Below, in pieces: positions 36,849-45,357 of a stretch of 52,978 nucleotides of DNA. Origin of the DNA: Pelagibacteraceae bacterium AG-325-J17 (GTDB taxonomy: Bacteria; Pseudomonadota; Alphaproteobacteria; Pelagibacterales; Pelagibacteraceae); contig QBYM01000008.1 in the NCBI GenBank assembly GCA_003282825.1, forward strand, positions 1 through 52,978, in the 5' to 3' direction. The notes beneath the pieces are model-generated. The model saw only the letters and a program-made list of their open reading frames with translations. It did no database searches and was not told the DNA's origin. The first letter of the stretch is position 1. The number at the start of each line of letters is the position of its first letter. Both the position numbers and the translations under genes were made by a program.

Positions 36849-36875
36849 TTTAAAATTATTATCATTTTTTAGTAT

Positions 36876-38186
36876 TCAATTATTTAAAATTGTATCTATA
36901 TTAGTACCACCTTTACCAAAACAAATTAAATTTCCCTTTTCTTTTAATTTATAAGTAAAAATATCTTTACCAATTTCCTCTGACTCAATACTTTTCCAAA
37001 TATTGTTGGAATAGTACTCAAATAAAGAATTTTCACAAATTTGTATTACATCGTACCCTCTCTCCAAAAACTCAATTATTGCTCCTGAATTACCTATGAA
37101 AATTAATTTTTTACTTTTATTCATTGATTTTTTTTCAATCGTATTAAAAAAAAAATTTATCTTCTCTATTAATTTCAAATTTACTTTATTCCTTGAAGAG
37201 GCTGGATGATTTTTTATTTCAAAATTACTTAATTTTACAATCTTATCATTAATAAAAAACAAACTATTCAAAATTTTGTTAGGACTATTTACTACATTTG
37301 GTAAAAAAATTGAATTATTTAAATCTGATACTTTTTCTTTAAATCTTAAAGATGGAATCATAACTATTTTATTGCTGGGCCATCCAAGAATATTTTCAAA
37401 ACAAAATCTTTGATCAGATCCATTTAAAAAAATTTTATCTGGACAACTATTTTTATAAATAAGATTTGTTGGAACAGCTAATGGTGGTGAATGAATGTAA
37501 CCTGTAATCTTGACCTTATTGTAATTAAACCTAAAATATTTAATTATTTCATTCTGAAAAGGCTGTCCTTCGTACGGGAATAATATCTCATTGTAATTTT
37601 TTGAAAAAGTCTCTTTTGATGAAGCAATTAATCTTTTTGATAAAAAGTTATAACTAGATATATTATGTAAAAAAAAATCAACTCCTTTAATTAAAAATCT
37701 TAAATTTACAAAAATAAATTTTAACCAAGAAAAAAAGTTAAAAAATGGATTTCCGTAGACTTTAAAAATAATAATATTATTATCTATTTTATCTGGAATT
37801 TTTTTATCCATGTAAATTATAAACCATAAAAAATTTTTTTTTGATGAAGAATTAATATTAAAATACTTATCATTAAAACTTCCATCTTCATTGAAATTTT
37901 TTTTAAAACCCCAGCTAAAAATTATTTTAGAAAATTCTTTATCTGGCATATTATTTTTTTCAATCTTACCGGATATTTTAAGGCCATAAATAATATCTAA
38001 AAAAACATTCTTAAAAAAATTTTTTTCATTTACTTTAAAAATTTTTTTTAGAAAATAATTTCCAACAGAATTTGAAGTTGAAGCTAGATAAAAATTTGAA
38101 TTAAACTTTGGACTGTATTTTTTTGATAAAAAACTATCTATATAATTTTTAGTGCGATTAATATTTTCAAAAACTTTATTGTTCAT
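36876..38186 (-). CDS. Putative surface-carbohydrate biosynthesis protein, family uncertain
   Basis: 436 aa, soluble except for one hydrophobic segment about 150-165 (FSWLKFIFVNLRFLI). Features recalling GT-B-type capsule transferases are LFPYEGQPFQNEIIKYF followed by KITGYIHSPPLAVP, a PDKIFLNGSDQ segment, and LIFIGNSGAIIEFLERGYDVIQI, which looks like a nucleotide-binding C-terminal half. I do not recognise the family with confidence. It is the last gene of the operon carrying the cyclase/KdsB-like cassette, so it may be the transferase for that unusual sugar. Confidence 0.6.
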   Translation of the reverse strand: MNNKVFENINRTKNYIDSFLSKKYSPKFNSNFYLASTSNSVGNYFLKKIFKVNEKNFFKNVFLDIIYGLKISGKIEKNNMPDKEFSKIIFSWGFKKNFNEDGSFNDKYFNINSSSKKNFLWFIIYMDKKIPDKIDNNIIIFKVYGNPFFNFFSWLKFIFVNLRFLIKGVDFFLHNISSYNFLSKRLIASSKETFSKNYNEILFPYEGQPFQNEIIKYFRFNYNKVKITGYIHSPPLAVPTNLIYKNSCPDKIFLNGSDQRFCFENILGWPSNKIVMIPSLRFKEKVSDLNNSIFLPNVVNSPNKILNSLFFINDKIVKLSNFEIKNHPASSRNKVNLKLIEKINFFFNTIEKKSMNKSKKLIFIGNSGAIIEFLERGYDVIQICENSLFEYYSNNIWKSIESEEIGKDIFTYKLKEKGNLICFGKGGTNIDTILNN

Positions 38187-38192
38187 CTATTC

Positions 38193-38921
38193 TTATTCAC
38201 CACCAGAAATAGGTAATACTTGATGTGATATATAAGTATTTTTTTCAGAACCTATGAAAAAAACAAATTCAGCTATTTCTTTTGGATTTGCCATTCTTTT
38301 AGCTGGAATAAGATCTGCTCTTTTTTTAAGATTTTTACTTGGTAAATTTTTGTGCAGCTTTGTATTTGTGGCACCAACTCTCAAAGTATTTATAAAAACA
38401 TTATCTTTAATCCATTTTTTTGTGTTATTTGGAAAAAATTCCAAACCAAATTTTGATAAAGAATATGGTAAATTACTCATACCACCCCCAAATTTTACAC
38501 CTATAGAACCCAGATGAACAATTCTACCCCATTTTTTTTTAGCCATTTTTTCACCTATACGGCTAGTAACATAAAATCCAGGATATAAATTTACTTTAAA
38601 ACTTTTATCTATATCTGATATTTTAAGTTTATTGTAGTTAACCTGTTCAACATAACCTAAAGCATTAATTATTACATCAGATGACAGATGTTCTTTTTTT
38701 TTAAAAAAGTTCTCAATGTTTTTATAACTTGTAATAAAATTAAATTTTGTTTTTTTTATCTTAGATTTATATTTATTCACAAAATCAAAAAAAAATTTGT
38801 TTCCTCTGGAAAAATGAGCAATAATTGAATAATCATTTTTTAAATAAATTTTTAATATTTCGATTCCAATGTCTGAACTAGCCCCTAAAATTAAAACTTT
38901 TTTATTAATTTTTTTTTTCAT
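38193..38921 (-). CDS. Classical SDR oxidoreductase in the cyclase cassette
   Basis: 242-aa SDR from the ATG at 38921 (an upstream TTG at 38957 would add 12 residues inside the small ORF). It has LILGASSDIGIEIL, NALGY, LGSIGVKFGG, the YSLSKFGLE catalytic Tyr-Lys and PISGGE at the end. It is FabG-like in fold, but context indicates reduction or oxidation of a cyclitol or sugar intermediate. It overlaps the 52-aa ORF by 17 bp, implying coupled translation. Substrate unknown. Confidence 0.85.
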   Translation of the reverse strand: MKKKINKKVLILGASSDIGIEILKIYLKNDYSIIAHFSRGNKFFFDFVNKYKSKIKKTKFNFITSYKNIENFFKKKEHLSSDVIINALGYVEQVNYNKLKISDIDKSFKVNLYPGFYVTSRIGEKMAKKKWGRIVHLGSIGVKFGGGMSNLPYSLSKFGLEFFPNNTKKWIKDNVFINTLRVGATNTKLHKNLPSKNLKKRADLIPAKRMANPKEIAEFVFFIGSEKNTYISHQVLPISGGE

Positions 38922-39063
38922 TAATAATTTTCTCTCGACTTTCAAAATTTTTTCCAATTATAGGTATTTTTGTTGAAGGAAGTAATTGCAATCTATCTCC
39001 TACAGCTTTATCTTTAACTGTAATTTGAGGTTTTAAATATTTTAAAACAAGTTTGTTGTTCAT
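38905..39063 (-). CDS. Unrecognised 52-aa protein between cyclase and SDR genes
   Basis: The ATG at 39063 directly follows the TAA of the cyclase gene. The frame runs 52 codons to a TAA at 38905, overlapping the SDR by 17 bp. The product starts MNNKLVLKYLKPQITVKDKA, contains VGDRLQLLPSTKIPIIGKNF and ends in a charged EKIINEKKN tail. It has no signal peptide and no membrane helix. Exact junctions on both sides argue that it is translated. It could instead be the remnant of a longer gene. Confidence 0.6.
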   Translation of the reverse strand: MNNKLVLKYLKPQITVKDKAVGDRLQLLPSTKIPIIGKNFESREKIINEKKN

Positions 39064-40182
39064 TTATTTCCCAAATATAACTTTTAAAATAGTATCATTA
39101 ATAAAGTCATAATCTTTCATTTCTTGTATAGATGGATTGCCTTTTTTTTTCAAACTAATATATCGTGGATGTTTATCAACCCTTTTCTTATCCAAAAAAA
39201 GATTGTGATAAATTTCATTTTGAATTTTAACTTTTTTAATCGGAATATTTGAATTATTTAAATTAACAGGTAAATTAAACTGTTCCAAATAATCTAATAC
39301 TGTCTGAAATAAACTATTCTTTGATTTACTTGAATAATATATTTCACATAAAATTCCTATTCCAACAGCTTCGCCATGTCTTATAAAATCCTTTTTAAGG
39401 TTATTTTCTATAGCCATTTCAATAGCATGAGCAAAAGTATGACCAAAATTTAACATTAAACGAGTATTATTTTCATAGATATCTTTGGAAAAAAATTTAA
39501 TTTTTTCATTTAATGTCATGAAACAAATCTTAAAAACTTTTTCAATTTTTCTATTAATTAATTCATTTTTTTCTTTTTTAAGATATGTTAAAATTTTATT
39601 TTTACCAATTAATCCACATTTAATAATTTCAGCAAATCCAGCAAAATACTCTCTTTCTGGGATTTCTTTAATCGTTTCCTCTAGAATAAAAACAGCATCT
39701 GGATGATAATAATTCCCTACAGAATTTATTACCCCTTTATAATTGATTGCTGTTTTACCTCCTATTGAACTATCAACTATAGCGGTCATTGTAGTGGGTA
39801 TACAAAAATAAATTAAACCTCTTAAATATAAACTACTAGCCAGTGCAGTAACATCACCAACAACACCTCCACCAAATGATATTATGATAGATCTTTTGGT
39901 AAATTTGTTTTTAAGCAAAACATCAAGAATCTTAAATAAAAATTTTTCATTTTTATTTTGCTTGCTTCCTTTACATTCTATTACAAATAAATTACATCCA
40001 AATGAATTGAGTTCGTCTAAAATACTTTTTACAATAGTTTTGTTAACATTATTATCATAAACAAACAGAACATTCTTATCTGATTGAGATCTATCTAAAC
40101 AATCTGTTATCTTCTTTAATTGATCTTTTTTACAAAAATGAACATAATGTTCGTTCTCATCTATTTTATACTTTAGCTGCAC
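39064..40182 (-). CDS. Sugar-phosphate cyclase (3-dehydroquinate synthase-like)
   Basis: 372-aa member of the AroB/EEVS/DOI synthase superfamily, NAD- and metal-dependent cyclisation of a sugar phosphate. It has GGGVVGDVTALASSLYLRG, IPTTMTAIVDSSIGGKTAIN, and the metal ligands in GFAEIIKCG (Glu), NFGHTFAHAIE (His) and RHGEAVGIG (His). The GKN signature that follows in true DHQ synthases is replaced by KGVINSVGNYYHP. Its operon partners are a KdsB-like cytidylyltransferase and two SDRs, not shikimate genes. A cyclitol product is therefore more likely than dehydroquinate, but AroB activity cannot be excluded by eye. Confidence 0.85.
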   Translation of the reverse strand: MQLKYKIDENEHYVHFCKKDQLKKITDCLDRSQSDKNVLFVYDNNVNKTIVKSILDELNSFGCNLFVIECKGSKQNKNEKFLFKILDVLLKNKFTKRSIIISFGGGVVGDVTALASSLYLRGLIYFCIPTTMTAIVDSSIGGKTAINYKGVINSVGNYYHPDAVFILEETIKEIPEREYFAGFAEIIKCGLIGKNKILTYLKKEKNELINRKIEKVFKICFMTLNEKIKFFSKDIYENNTRLMLNFGHTFAHAIEMAIENNLKKDFIRHGEAVGIGILCEIYYSSKSKNSLFQTVLDYLEQFNLPVNLNNSNIPIKKVKIQNEIYHNLFLDKKRVDKHPRYISLKKKGNPSIQEMKDYDFINDTILKVIFGK

Positions 40183-40186
40183 TTTT

Positions 40187-40942
40187 TTACCTATAAAACT
40201 TTAGATATCTGTCTTTTTGAATTTGAGATTGGGCTTTTATGTAGTCTTCAAAAACATCTATAGAAAAGCTATCACCTGTTAAATTTATCGTTTTAATTTT
40301 CATTCCTAAGTCTAAAGCTCTAACTAACTCTATATCCTCAGGCTTTTCTAACTTAGATCTTTTAGATTTTCCAAATTTTAATAATGACTCTGGTTTAAAA
40401 GATACTATTGATAAATGTTTTTTAAAATATGGAACTTTAAATTTAAATTCATAAGGAATATTTGCTCTTGATATATACATAACTTCATTTTTTTTATTTG
40501 AGACAATTTTAACTATATTAGTATTATTAGTAGCTTTAATTTTTAGATTAGGTAAAATAATATCATAGCTTAAGTTTTTTATATGAAAATCAATTACCTT
40601 ATCGATATGGAGAGGGCTGATAAGCGGCTCATCACCTTGAACATCTAAAACAAGATCATATTTTTTTTTTATTTTTTTATAACCTTCACAAATTCTATCT
40701 GTTCCATTTTGATGATGTTTTGATGTAAGCATAACATTAGCACCAAATTTTTTTACCACTTTTAAAATTTTATTATCATCACAACAGATAACTACATCAT
40801 CAATCTTTTTGGATAACTTAACTCTTTTGTAAACATGCATAATTAATGGTAAATTATTAATTGGGAGTAACGCTTTGGCAGGTAATCTTCTTGAATTAAG
40901 TCTAGTAGGAATTAATGCCAAAATTTTTTTTTTATTAATCAT
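40187..40942 (-). CDS. KdsB-like cytidylyltransferase (copy 1, cyclase cassette)
   Basis: CMP-Kdo synthetase family; couples CTP to a ketosugar or similar acid. From the ATG at 40942, which overlaps the preceding stop (ATGA), the protein has 251 aa with ALIPTRLNSRRLPAKALLP, DVVICCDD, HQNGTDRI, LDVQGDEPLI and the C-terminal DIELVRAL. The G of RLPGKPL is Ala here. The second copy at 46349 is well diverged, so they are not recent duplicates. The sugar partner is unknown; the adjacent cyclase suggests it is not Kdo. Confidence 0.85.
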   Translation of the reverse strand: MINKKKILALIPTRLNSRRLPAKALLPINNLPLIMHVYKRVKLSKKIDDVVICCDDNKILKVVKKFGANVMLTSKHHQNGTDRICEGYKKIKKKYDLVLDVQGDEPLISPLHIDKVIDFHIKNLSYDIILPNLKIKATNNTNIVKIVSNKKNEVMYISRANIPYEFKFKVPYFKKHLSIVSFKPESLLKFGKSKRSKLEKPEDIELVRALDLGMKIKTINLTGDSFSIDVFEDYIKAQSQIQKDRYLKFYR

Positions 40943-41685
40943 GAGCTTAACCAACCTCCATCAACATTAATAGTCGTACCTGTAATATAACTAGATTCAT
41001 CAGAAATCAAAAATTCAATTAAACTTACAACTTCAGAAGAATTTCCCCATCTACCCATGGGAGTTCTTTTTAAAGTCCAATTATATAATTTTTTTTTTTT
41101 AGATTTAAAATTATCATAATATGACGTTTTAATGAAACCTGGGTTTATCATATTCGCTCTTATATTTTCTTTTGCATATTCTGTTGCAAAAGATTTTGTT
41201 AAACTTTTTAAAGCTCCCTTGGTAGATGCATAGCCAGATAGTTCTTTAAATCCATTTTCTCCAACAATTGAACCTATGTTTACTATTGAGGATTTAATCT
41301 TATTTTTTTTTGAATATATAGCAAATTCTTGCATTATTTTAAAAATAGAAAAAAAATTGACTTTAAAAATATCCTCAAGGTCTTGCGAAGATATTTTTTC
41401 AAATTTTTTTCGTTGTCTCATACCAGCGTTATTTACAACAGAATTTATTATCTTTTTATTTTTTTTAGAAAAGATAAATATTTTTTTTACTAATCTATGA
41501 TTATTTACGTTTCCATAAAATATTTTTAAGTTTTTACTTTTTTTTAGATCGTCTAAAGTTTTGTTTGATTTTGTCAAAGCATAAACATATGCTCCACTTT
41601 TAAGTAAACTGGTCACTAGTGATTTTCCGATACCTTTCCCTGCACCAGTAATAAACACAATTTTTTTTTTTAAATCTTTTTTCAC
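40939..41685 (-). CDS. FabG-like SDR heading the cyclase operon
   Basis: 248-aa classical SDR: ITGAGKGIGKSL, NNAGMRQRKKF, NIGSIVGENG, GYASTKGALKSLTKSFATEYA with the Tyr-Lys pair, and INPGFIKTSYY, ending TGTTINVDGGW. It heads the minus-strand run that continues with KdsB-like, cyclase, 52-aa ORF and second SDR. A role in sugar or cyclitol oxidation is inferred; fatty-acid reduction is unlikely here. Confidence 0.87.
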   Translation of the reverse strand: MKKDLKKKIVFITGAGKGIGKSLVTSLLKSGAYVYALTKSNKTLDDLKKSKNLKIFYGNVNNHRLVKKIFIFSKKNKKIINSVVNNAGMRQRKKFEKISSQDLEDIFKVNFFSIFKIMQEFAIYSKKNKIKSSIVNIGSIVGENGFKELSGYASTKGALKSLTKSFATEYAKENIRANMINPGFIKTSYYDNFKSKKKKLYNWTLKRTPMGRWGNSSEVVSLIEFLISDESSYITGTTINVDGGWLSS

Positions 41686-41910
41686 AATCTAAATATAAAT
41701 TTATAAGTTTGATTAAATCATTTCTTTAACAATTTTTATTAATAATTCTACAAATTTAATAAAATATCTACTTATCTAATTGTAAAATATGGCAGATTAA
41801 AGAAATATTGTTTTATATACCATTTTTATAGTTTTTAGATTATATGAATATTTTAAATATTTAATTAGTTTAATAACAAGAAATATATCTTTAAAAAATA
41901 GAACAATTTA
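41686..41910. promoter_or_regulatory. Divergent intergenic region (225 bp)
   Basis: The longest gap in the window separates a minus-strand operon (SDR at 41685) from a plus-strand gene (41911). It is extremely AT-rich with many TATAAT-like strings, for example near 41836-41860. It must hold outward promoters for both sides. I see no convincing -35/-10 pair, operator or hairpin, and no small ORF with supporting signals. Confidence 0.5.
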
Positions 41911-43068
41911 ATGAATAATTTTTTTAATTTAATATTAAAATTTTTTAAAGCAAAATGGGTATTTCAAAGACCAAATAAATGTAAAATTTTGGGATTTAAT
42001 AATTTAGGATTCGAAAGAATAAATTCAAAATTTTTTAAAAGATATTTAGCTGATGTAGGTTTTGAAGTTATTCACACAAACTTTGAAAAAGTAAATATTT
42101 TTGTTTTATTTAAGTGTTTAATAAATTTCAAAATAAACTCCCAGGAATATTATAAGCATTATATTAATGAGTCTAATCCTAAAATTGTTTTATCATTAAT
42201 TGATAACTCAAAAAAATTCTGGATGATAAAAGAAAATATAAAAGCTAAAACGATATTTATACAACCGGGGATGAGATGTCATTTTTTTGCCGATGATTTT
42301 TATAGAAAAAATTTTACTAAGAAAAAAAAGAAAAAAAAATACACAGTTGATTTTATGTTTGTTATCAATGATTTTTATGGAATAAAATATAATTCATTTA
42401 TAAATGGTGCTACTCTTTCAATAGGCTCTTTTAAAAATAATTTTCAAAAAAAAACATATAAAAAAAAAATCAAAGAAATATGCTTTATTTCAAGTTTTAG
42501 AGCTCTTAAAAAAAATCAAATTTATGCATCTAATTTAACCTGGGGATACTATAATAAAAATTTTAATTTTTTTCTTAAATGGTTGGAAGCATATTCTAGA
42601 AAAAATAATCTTAAAGTAAATATAATAGGAAAAAATTTCGGTAAAGAAGGAATAGTTGAAGAAGATTACTATAAACAAAACCTAAAAAAAATTAAATTTA
42701 ATTATTTTCCTGCAAATAATAAAAGAGAAACTTACAAATTGTTAGATAAATTTGAATATGTTTTTGCAATTGACTCTACTTTGGGTCTCGAAAATTTAGC
42801 AAGAGGTGGCAGAACAGGTTTCATAGGTAATACCCCAAACTCTTATCCATTATCTACAAGAAAATTTGGCTGGAATGAAAGCTTAAATAAAAATGGAAAA
42901 TATTGGACCATAGAAAATAGTCCTAAAGAATTCAAAAGAATATTTAATTTTGTTATAAAAGGAAAAAGAAATGAATGGGACAAAGAGTTTAAAAAATTAA
43001 ATAAAATTATTCAATTTGATGAAAATAATCAAATTTTTTTTAAAATAGTAAATAAAATTTTAGATTAA
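41911..43068 (+). CDS. Putative surface-carbohydrate biosynthesis protein (LA_1612-like)
   Basis: 385-aa protein without membrane helices. It has IYASNLTWGYYNKNFNFF in the middle and a C-terminal part with FEYVFAIDSTLGLENLARGGRT, FIGNTPNSYPL and FGWNES. This pattern, with an acidic-hydroxyl motif after a beta strand (IDSTLGLE) as in CDP-glycerol- and sialyl-type transferases, recalls the LA_1612 family of O-antigen proteins. It is lysine- and asparagine-rich. It stands alone on the plus strand, convergent with the DUF4910 gene by 2 bp. Transferase function is an inference. Confidence 0.6.
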   Translation: MNNFFNLILKFFKAKWVFQRPNKCKILGFNNLGFERINSKFFKRYLADVGFEVIHTNFEKVNIFVLFKCLINFKINSQEYYKHYINESNPKIVLSLIDNSKKFWMIKENIKAKTIFIQPGMRCHFFADDFYRKNFTKKKKKKKYTVDFMFVINDFYGIKYNSFINGATLSIGSFKNNFQKKTYKKKIKEICFISSFRALKKNQIYASNLTWGYYNKNFNFFLKWLEAYSRKNNLKVNIIGKNFGKEGIVEEDYYKQNLKKIKFNYFPANNKRETYKLLDKFEYVFAIDSTLGLENLARGGRTGFIGNTPNSYPLSTRKFGWNESLNKNGKYWTIENSPKEFKRIFNFVIKGKRNEWDKEFKKLNKIIQFDENNQIFFKIVNKILD

Positions 43069-43070
43069 AT

Positions 43071-44345
43071 TTATACAAATTCTTTTAAGATATTCTTTTT
43101 TTTTAAGTGCATAATAATCTTAAAAATTTTTTTTAAATTTATTTTTAATTTTAAACTTAATTCTTTTATATCAAAGTCTTTCCCCGCGTAAGCAATTATA
43201 TTTTGAATCTCTTCAAAATATTTTTTTTTTCTTGGGCCACCAATTAAATTAACCAAATTATATTTAGTTAAAAAAGGTTCACATATTGTTTGCTTTAAAA
43301 ATATTTTATTTTTTTGAATTTCATCAACAATCTCTTTTATTAAAAAAGCACTTTCTCTCAGATTTTTTTCAGTCAAAATTTCTAAGTTATCAGCAGAGGT
43401 ATGATACTGTTTATAGTCTCCAAACTTGCTCCTACAAATAGTTACAAAAGGTAAGTTTAAATTTTGACAACCAAATTGCCTTTCATTGCTGCCTCTATCT
43501 AAAAAAGAATATTTCTTAAATTTTTTGTTTTTCAAAATCCTTAGACAGACTTTATCTGCATATGTATTTTCATTTCGTGATGATATTAAAGAAAATTTTC
43601 CTTTATCCCCTACGCAGGAAAGATTTATTCCTGTTACAAGATTTTGTCTTAAAAAATTTATGTTTTTATTAATGTATGCTATAGCACCTATTGTTTCGGG
43701 AATTAATAATAGTTTAATTGTATACTTTGAGGGTTTTAAGATTTTAGAAAGAGCAGTCAATACTAATGGTCCTGAAAGTTCATTATTAGCTAGTGATGGA
43801 TGGCAGATATATGAACAAATTAAAATAGTTTTTTTACTTTTTCCTTTTATTACTAGCTCAGCATAATCCATTTTACCCTTAAAATGTTTACTATCAATTA
43901 GCACATCAAGTTTTTGGTTGTTTTTTAATTTTTTAAACTTTTGATATTCCATACAAAAGCCCCATCTATTTTTGTAATAAGATGTTGCATAAGGTATTAG
44001 AAGTGGGCTCTTTTTTAAGGTAAAAATATTTTTTTTAAGTCTTGAGAAGTTTAATTTTCTTTTTATTGGAGATGAATAGTTTAAGACGTAAAGATTATTT
44101 TTTTTAAAATCAACAATTTTTGTTCCAAACTTATCTTGAATATAAGCATCTTTTATTTTCCACTCAGGAGGTATCTTCCAGTCATAAAAACTTTTTCCAG
44201 ATTTAAAATTTTTAATTTTAAAATTTTTGTTAATTCTTTTTATATATCTCAAAGTTTTTCTATTTCCTTCTCCAGTTAGACTCCTACATATTGGAAATAG
44301 GTCGTTAGCCCACTTCATCATTTTAAAATTTAATTTTTTGCTCAT
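43071..44345 (-). CDS. DUF4910 aminopeptidase-like protein of the glycan locus
   Basis: 424-aa protein of the DUF4910 (M28-like) group found in polysaccharide loci. An N-terminal region with FPICRSLTGEGNR is followed by the metallopeptidase-like core: SYICHPSLANNELSGPL, IPETIGAIAYI and QYHTSADNLE, plus a winged-helix-like C-terminus (about 345-424). His, Glu and the last His of an M28 zinc site can be placed. The substrate may be an amidated or N-acylated sugar rather than a peptide. It ends the six-gene operon from the GAPDH-like gene. Confidence 0.85.
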   Translation of the reverse strand: MSKKLNFKMMKWANDLFPICRSLTGEGNRKTLRYIKRINKNFKIKNFKSGKSFYDWKIPPEWKIKDAYIQDKFGTKIVDFKKNNLYVLNYSSPIKRKLNFSRLKKNIFTLKKSPLLIPYATSYYKNRWGFCMEYQKFKKLKNNQKLDVLIDSKHFKGKMDYAELVIKGKSKKTILICSYICHPSLANNELSGPLVLTALSKILKPSKYTIKLLLIPETIGAIAYINKNINFLRQNLVTGINLSCVGDKGKFSLISSRNENTYADKVCLRILKNKKFKKYSFLDRGSNERQFGCQNLNLPFVTICRSKFGDYKQYHTSADNLEILTEKNLRESAFLIKEIVDEIQKNKIFLKQTICEPFLTKYNLVNLIGGPRKKKYFEEIQNIIAYAGKDFDIKELSLKLKINLKKIFKIIMHLKKKNILKEFV

Positions 44346-44348
44346 GAT

Positions 44349-45356
44349 TTATGGAAAATTAATATTTATTTTATGATGTCTTTTTTTTAAGGGAAAACTT
44401 ATATTTTTTTCTATTTTTTGTGATGCATGACATCCAAAAACTATTTCCATTGCTTTGATAGATTGATTGATGTTATTTCTAAATTTTTTTTTAAACAATT
44501 CATTTATTGAATATTTTGTTAATTTTACTACATCATACTTTTGCATTTTAATTAATCTTTTCTTGTTAGGTTTATAAAGGTAATAATATGATGGTTTTTT
44601 TTTAAATTTTGCCGGTCTCTCCTTTATCGTAAATTCTTTATTTATCTCATCAATATAAACCTCTAAATTTTTACTTTTTAAAATTATTTGATATGGCATT
44701 GATGTATTTTCACTCAAATCAAAAAATACTTTTTTATTATTATAATATTTTATAATTCCATAACCACCAGGATCTTTAAATTGTTTGCCTCTAGGATTAA
44801 TTGTACCAGACTTATCTATTTGACAGCTGACAGATATCGTTTTTTCATCTATGAAATAATTGCATAAATCAAAAAAAATTGATCCCATATTCCCAAGACC
44901 AGCTGACGGAGATATAATTGAGATATGAGTAATTATTTCTTTTTTTCTTAAAAAAATTTTTTTAATTTTTTTGAAGTTTGGTGAAAGACTCCTAAAAGTA
45001 TTAACTAAAATTCTTTTTTTTTTATTTTTATTTATTAATCTTAAAATTTTCAAACTTTTCTCGTAAGATGTTGTAAGAGGTTTTTCTGTTAATATTCTAT
45101 TAATCTTTGATTTAATAAAAAAATCTCTTATTATATTTTCTCTAGAGGACGTATTAGATGATATACATACAATATCAGCATCTAATTTTAATAAATCTTT
45201 ATATTTTGTTTTTTTTATACAAGAAATATTATTAAATTTTTCAAGTTTGTTTTTTTGCTGATCACAAATGCCTACCAATTTATAATTTAATAAATTTAGG
45301 GCTTTTATATATCTTTGACCCATCCCTCCTAAACCTATTACAATTGCTTTCTTCAT
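44349..45356 (-). CDS. Gfo/Idh/MocA family oxidoreductase
   Basis: 335-aa NAD(P)-dependent sugar oxidoreductase. It has AIVIGLGGMGQRYIKAL at the N-terminus, the acidic DADIVCISSNT segment, and EKPLTTSYEKSL with the catalytic Lys. The C-terminal domain is less conserved but has a GGYGIIKYY region. Such enzymes oxidise or reduce a ring carbon of nucleotide sugars or free sugars. It lies 3 bp before DUF4910 and 1 bp after the 2-hydroxyacid dehydrogenase. Confidence 0.88.
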   Translation of the reverse strand: MKKAIVIGLGGMGQRYIKALNLLNYKLVGICDQQKNKLEKFNNISCIKKTKYKDLLKLDADIVCISSNTSSRENIIRDFFIKSKINRILTEKPLTTSYEKSLKILRLINKNKKKRILVNTFRSLSPNFKKIKKIFLRKKEIITHISIISPSAGLGNMGSIFFDLCNYFIDEKTISVSCQIDKSGTINPRGKQFKDPGGYGIIKYYNNKKVFFDLSENTSMPYQIILKSKNLEVYIDEINKEFTIKERPAKFKKKPSYYYLYKPNKKRLIKMQKYDVVKLTKYSINELFKKKFRNNINQSIKAMEIVFGCHASQKIEKNISFPLKKRHHKININFP

Positions 45357-45357
45357 T

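Noticed and set aside
38922..38957. Longer start (TTG at 38957) for the SDR gene
   Set aside because: The 12 extra residues precede a normal SDR N-terminus and run through the 52-aa ORF; the ATG at 38921 gives the expected start for the glycine-rich motif.
39064..40182. Housekeeping aroB
   Set aside because: Partners are glycan genes and the GKN signature is altered; kept as a sugar-phosphate cyclase, though AroB activity is not disproved.
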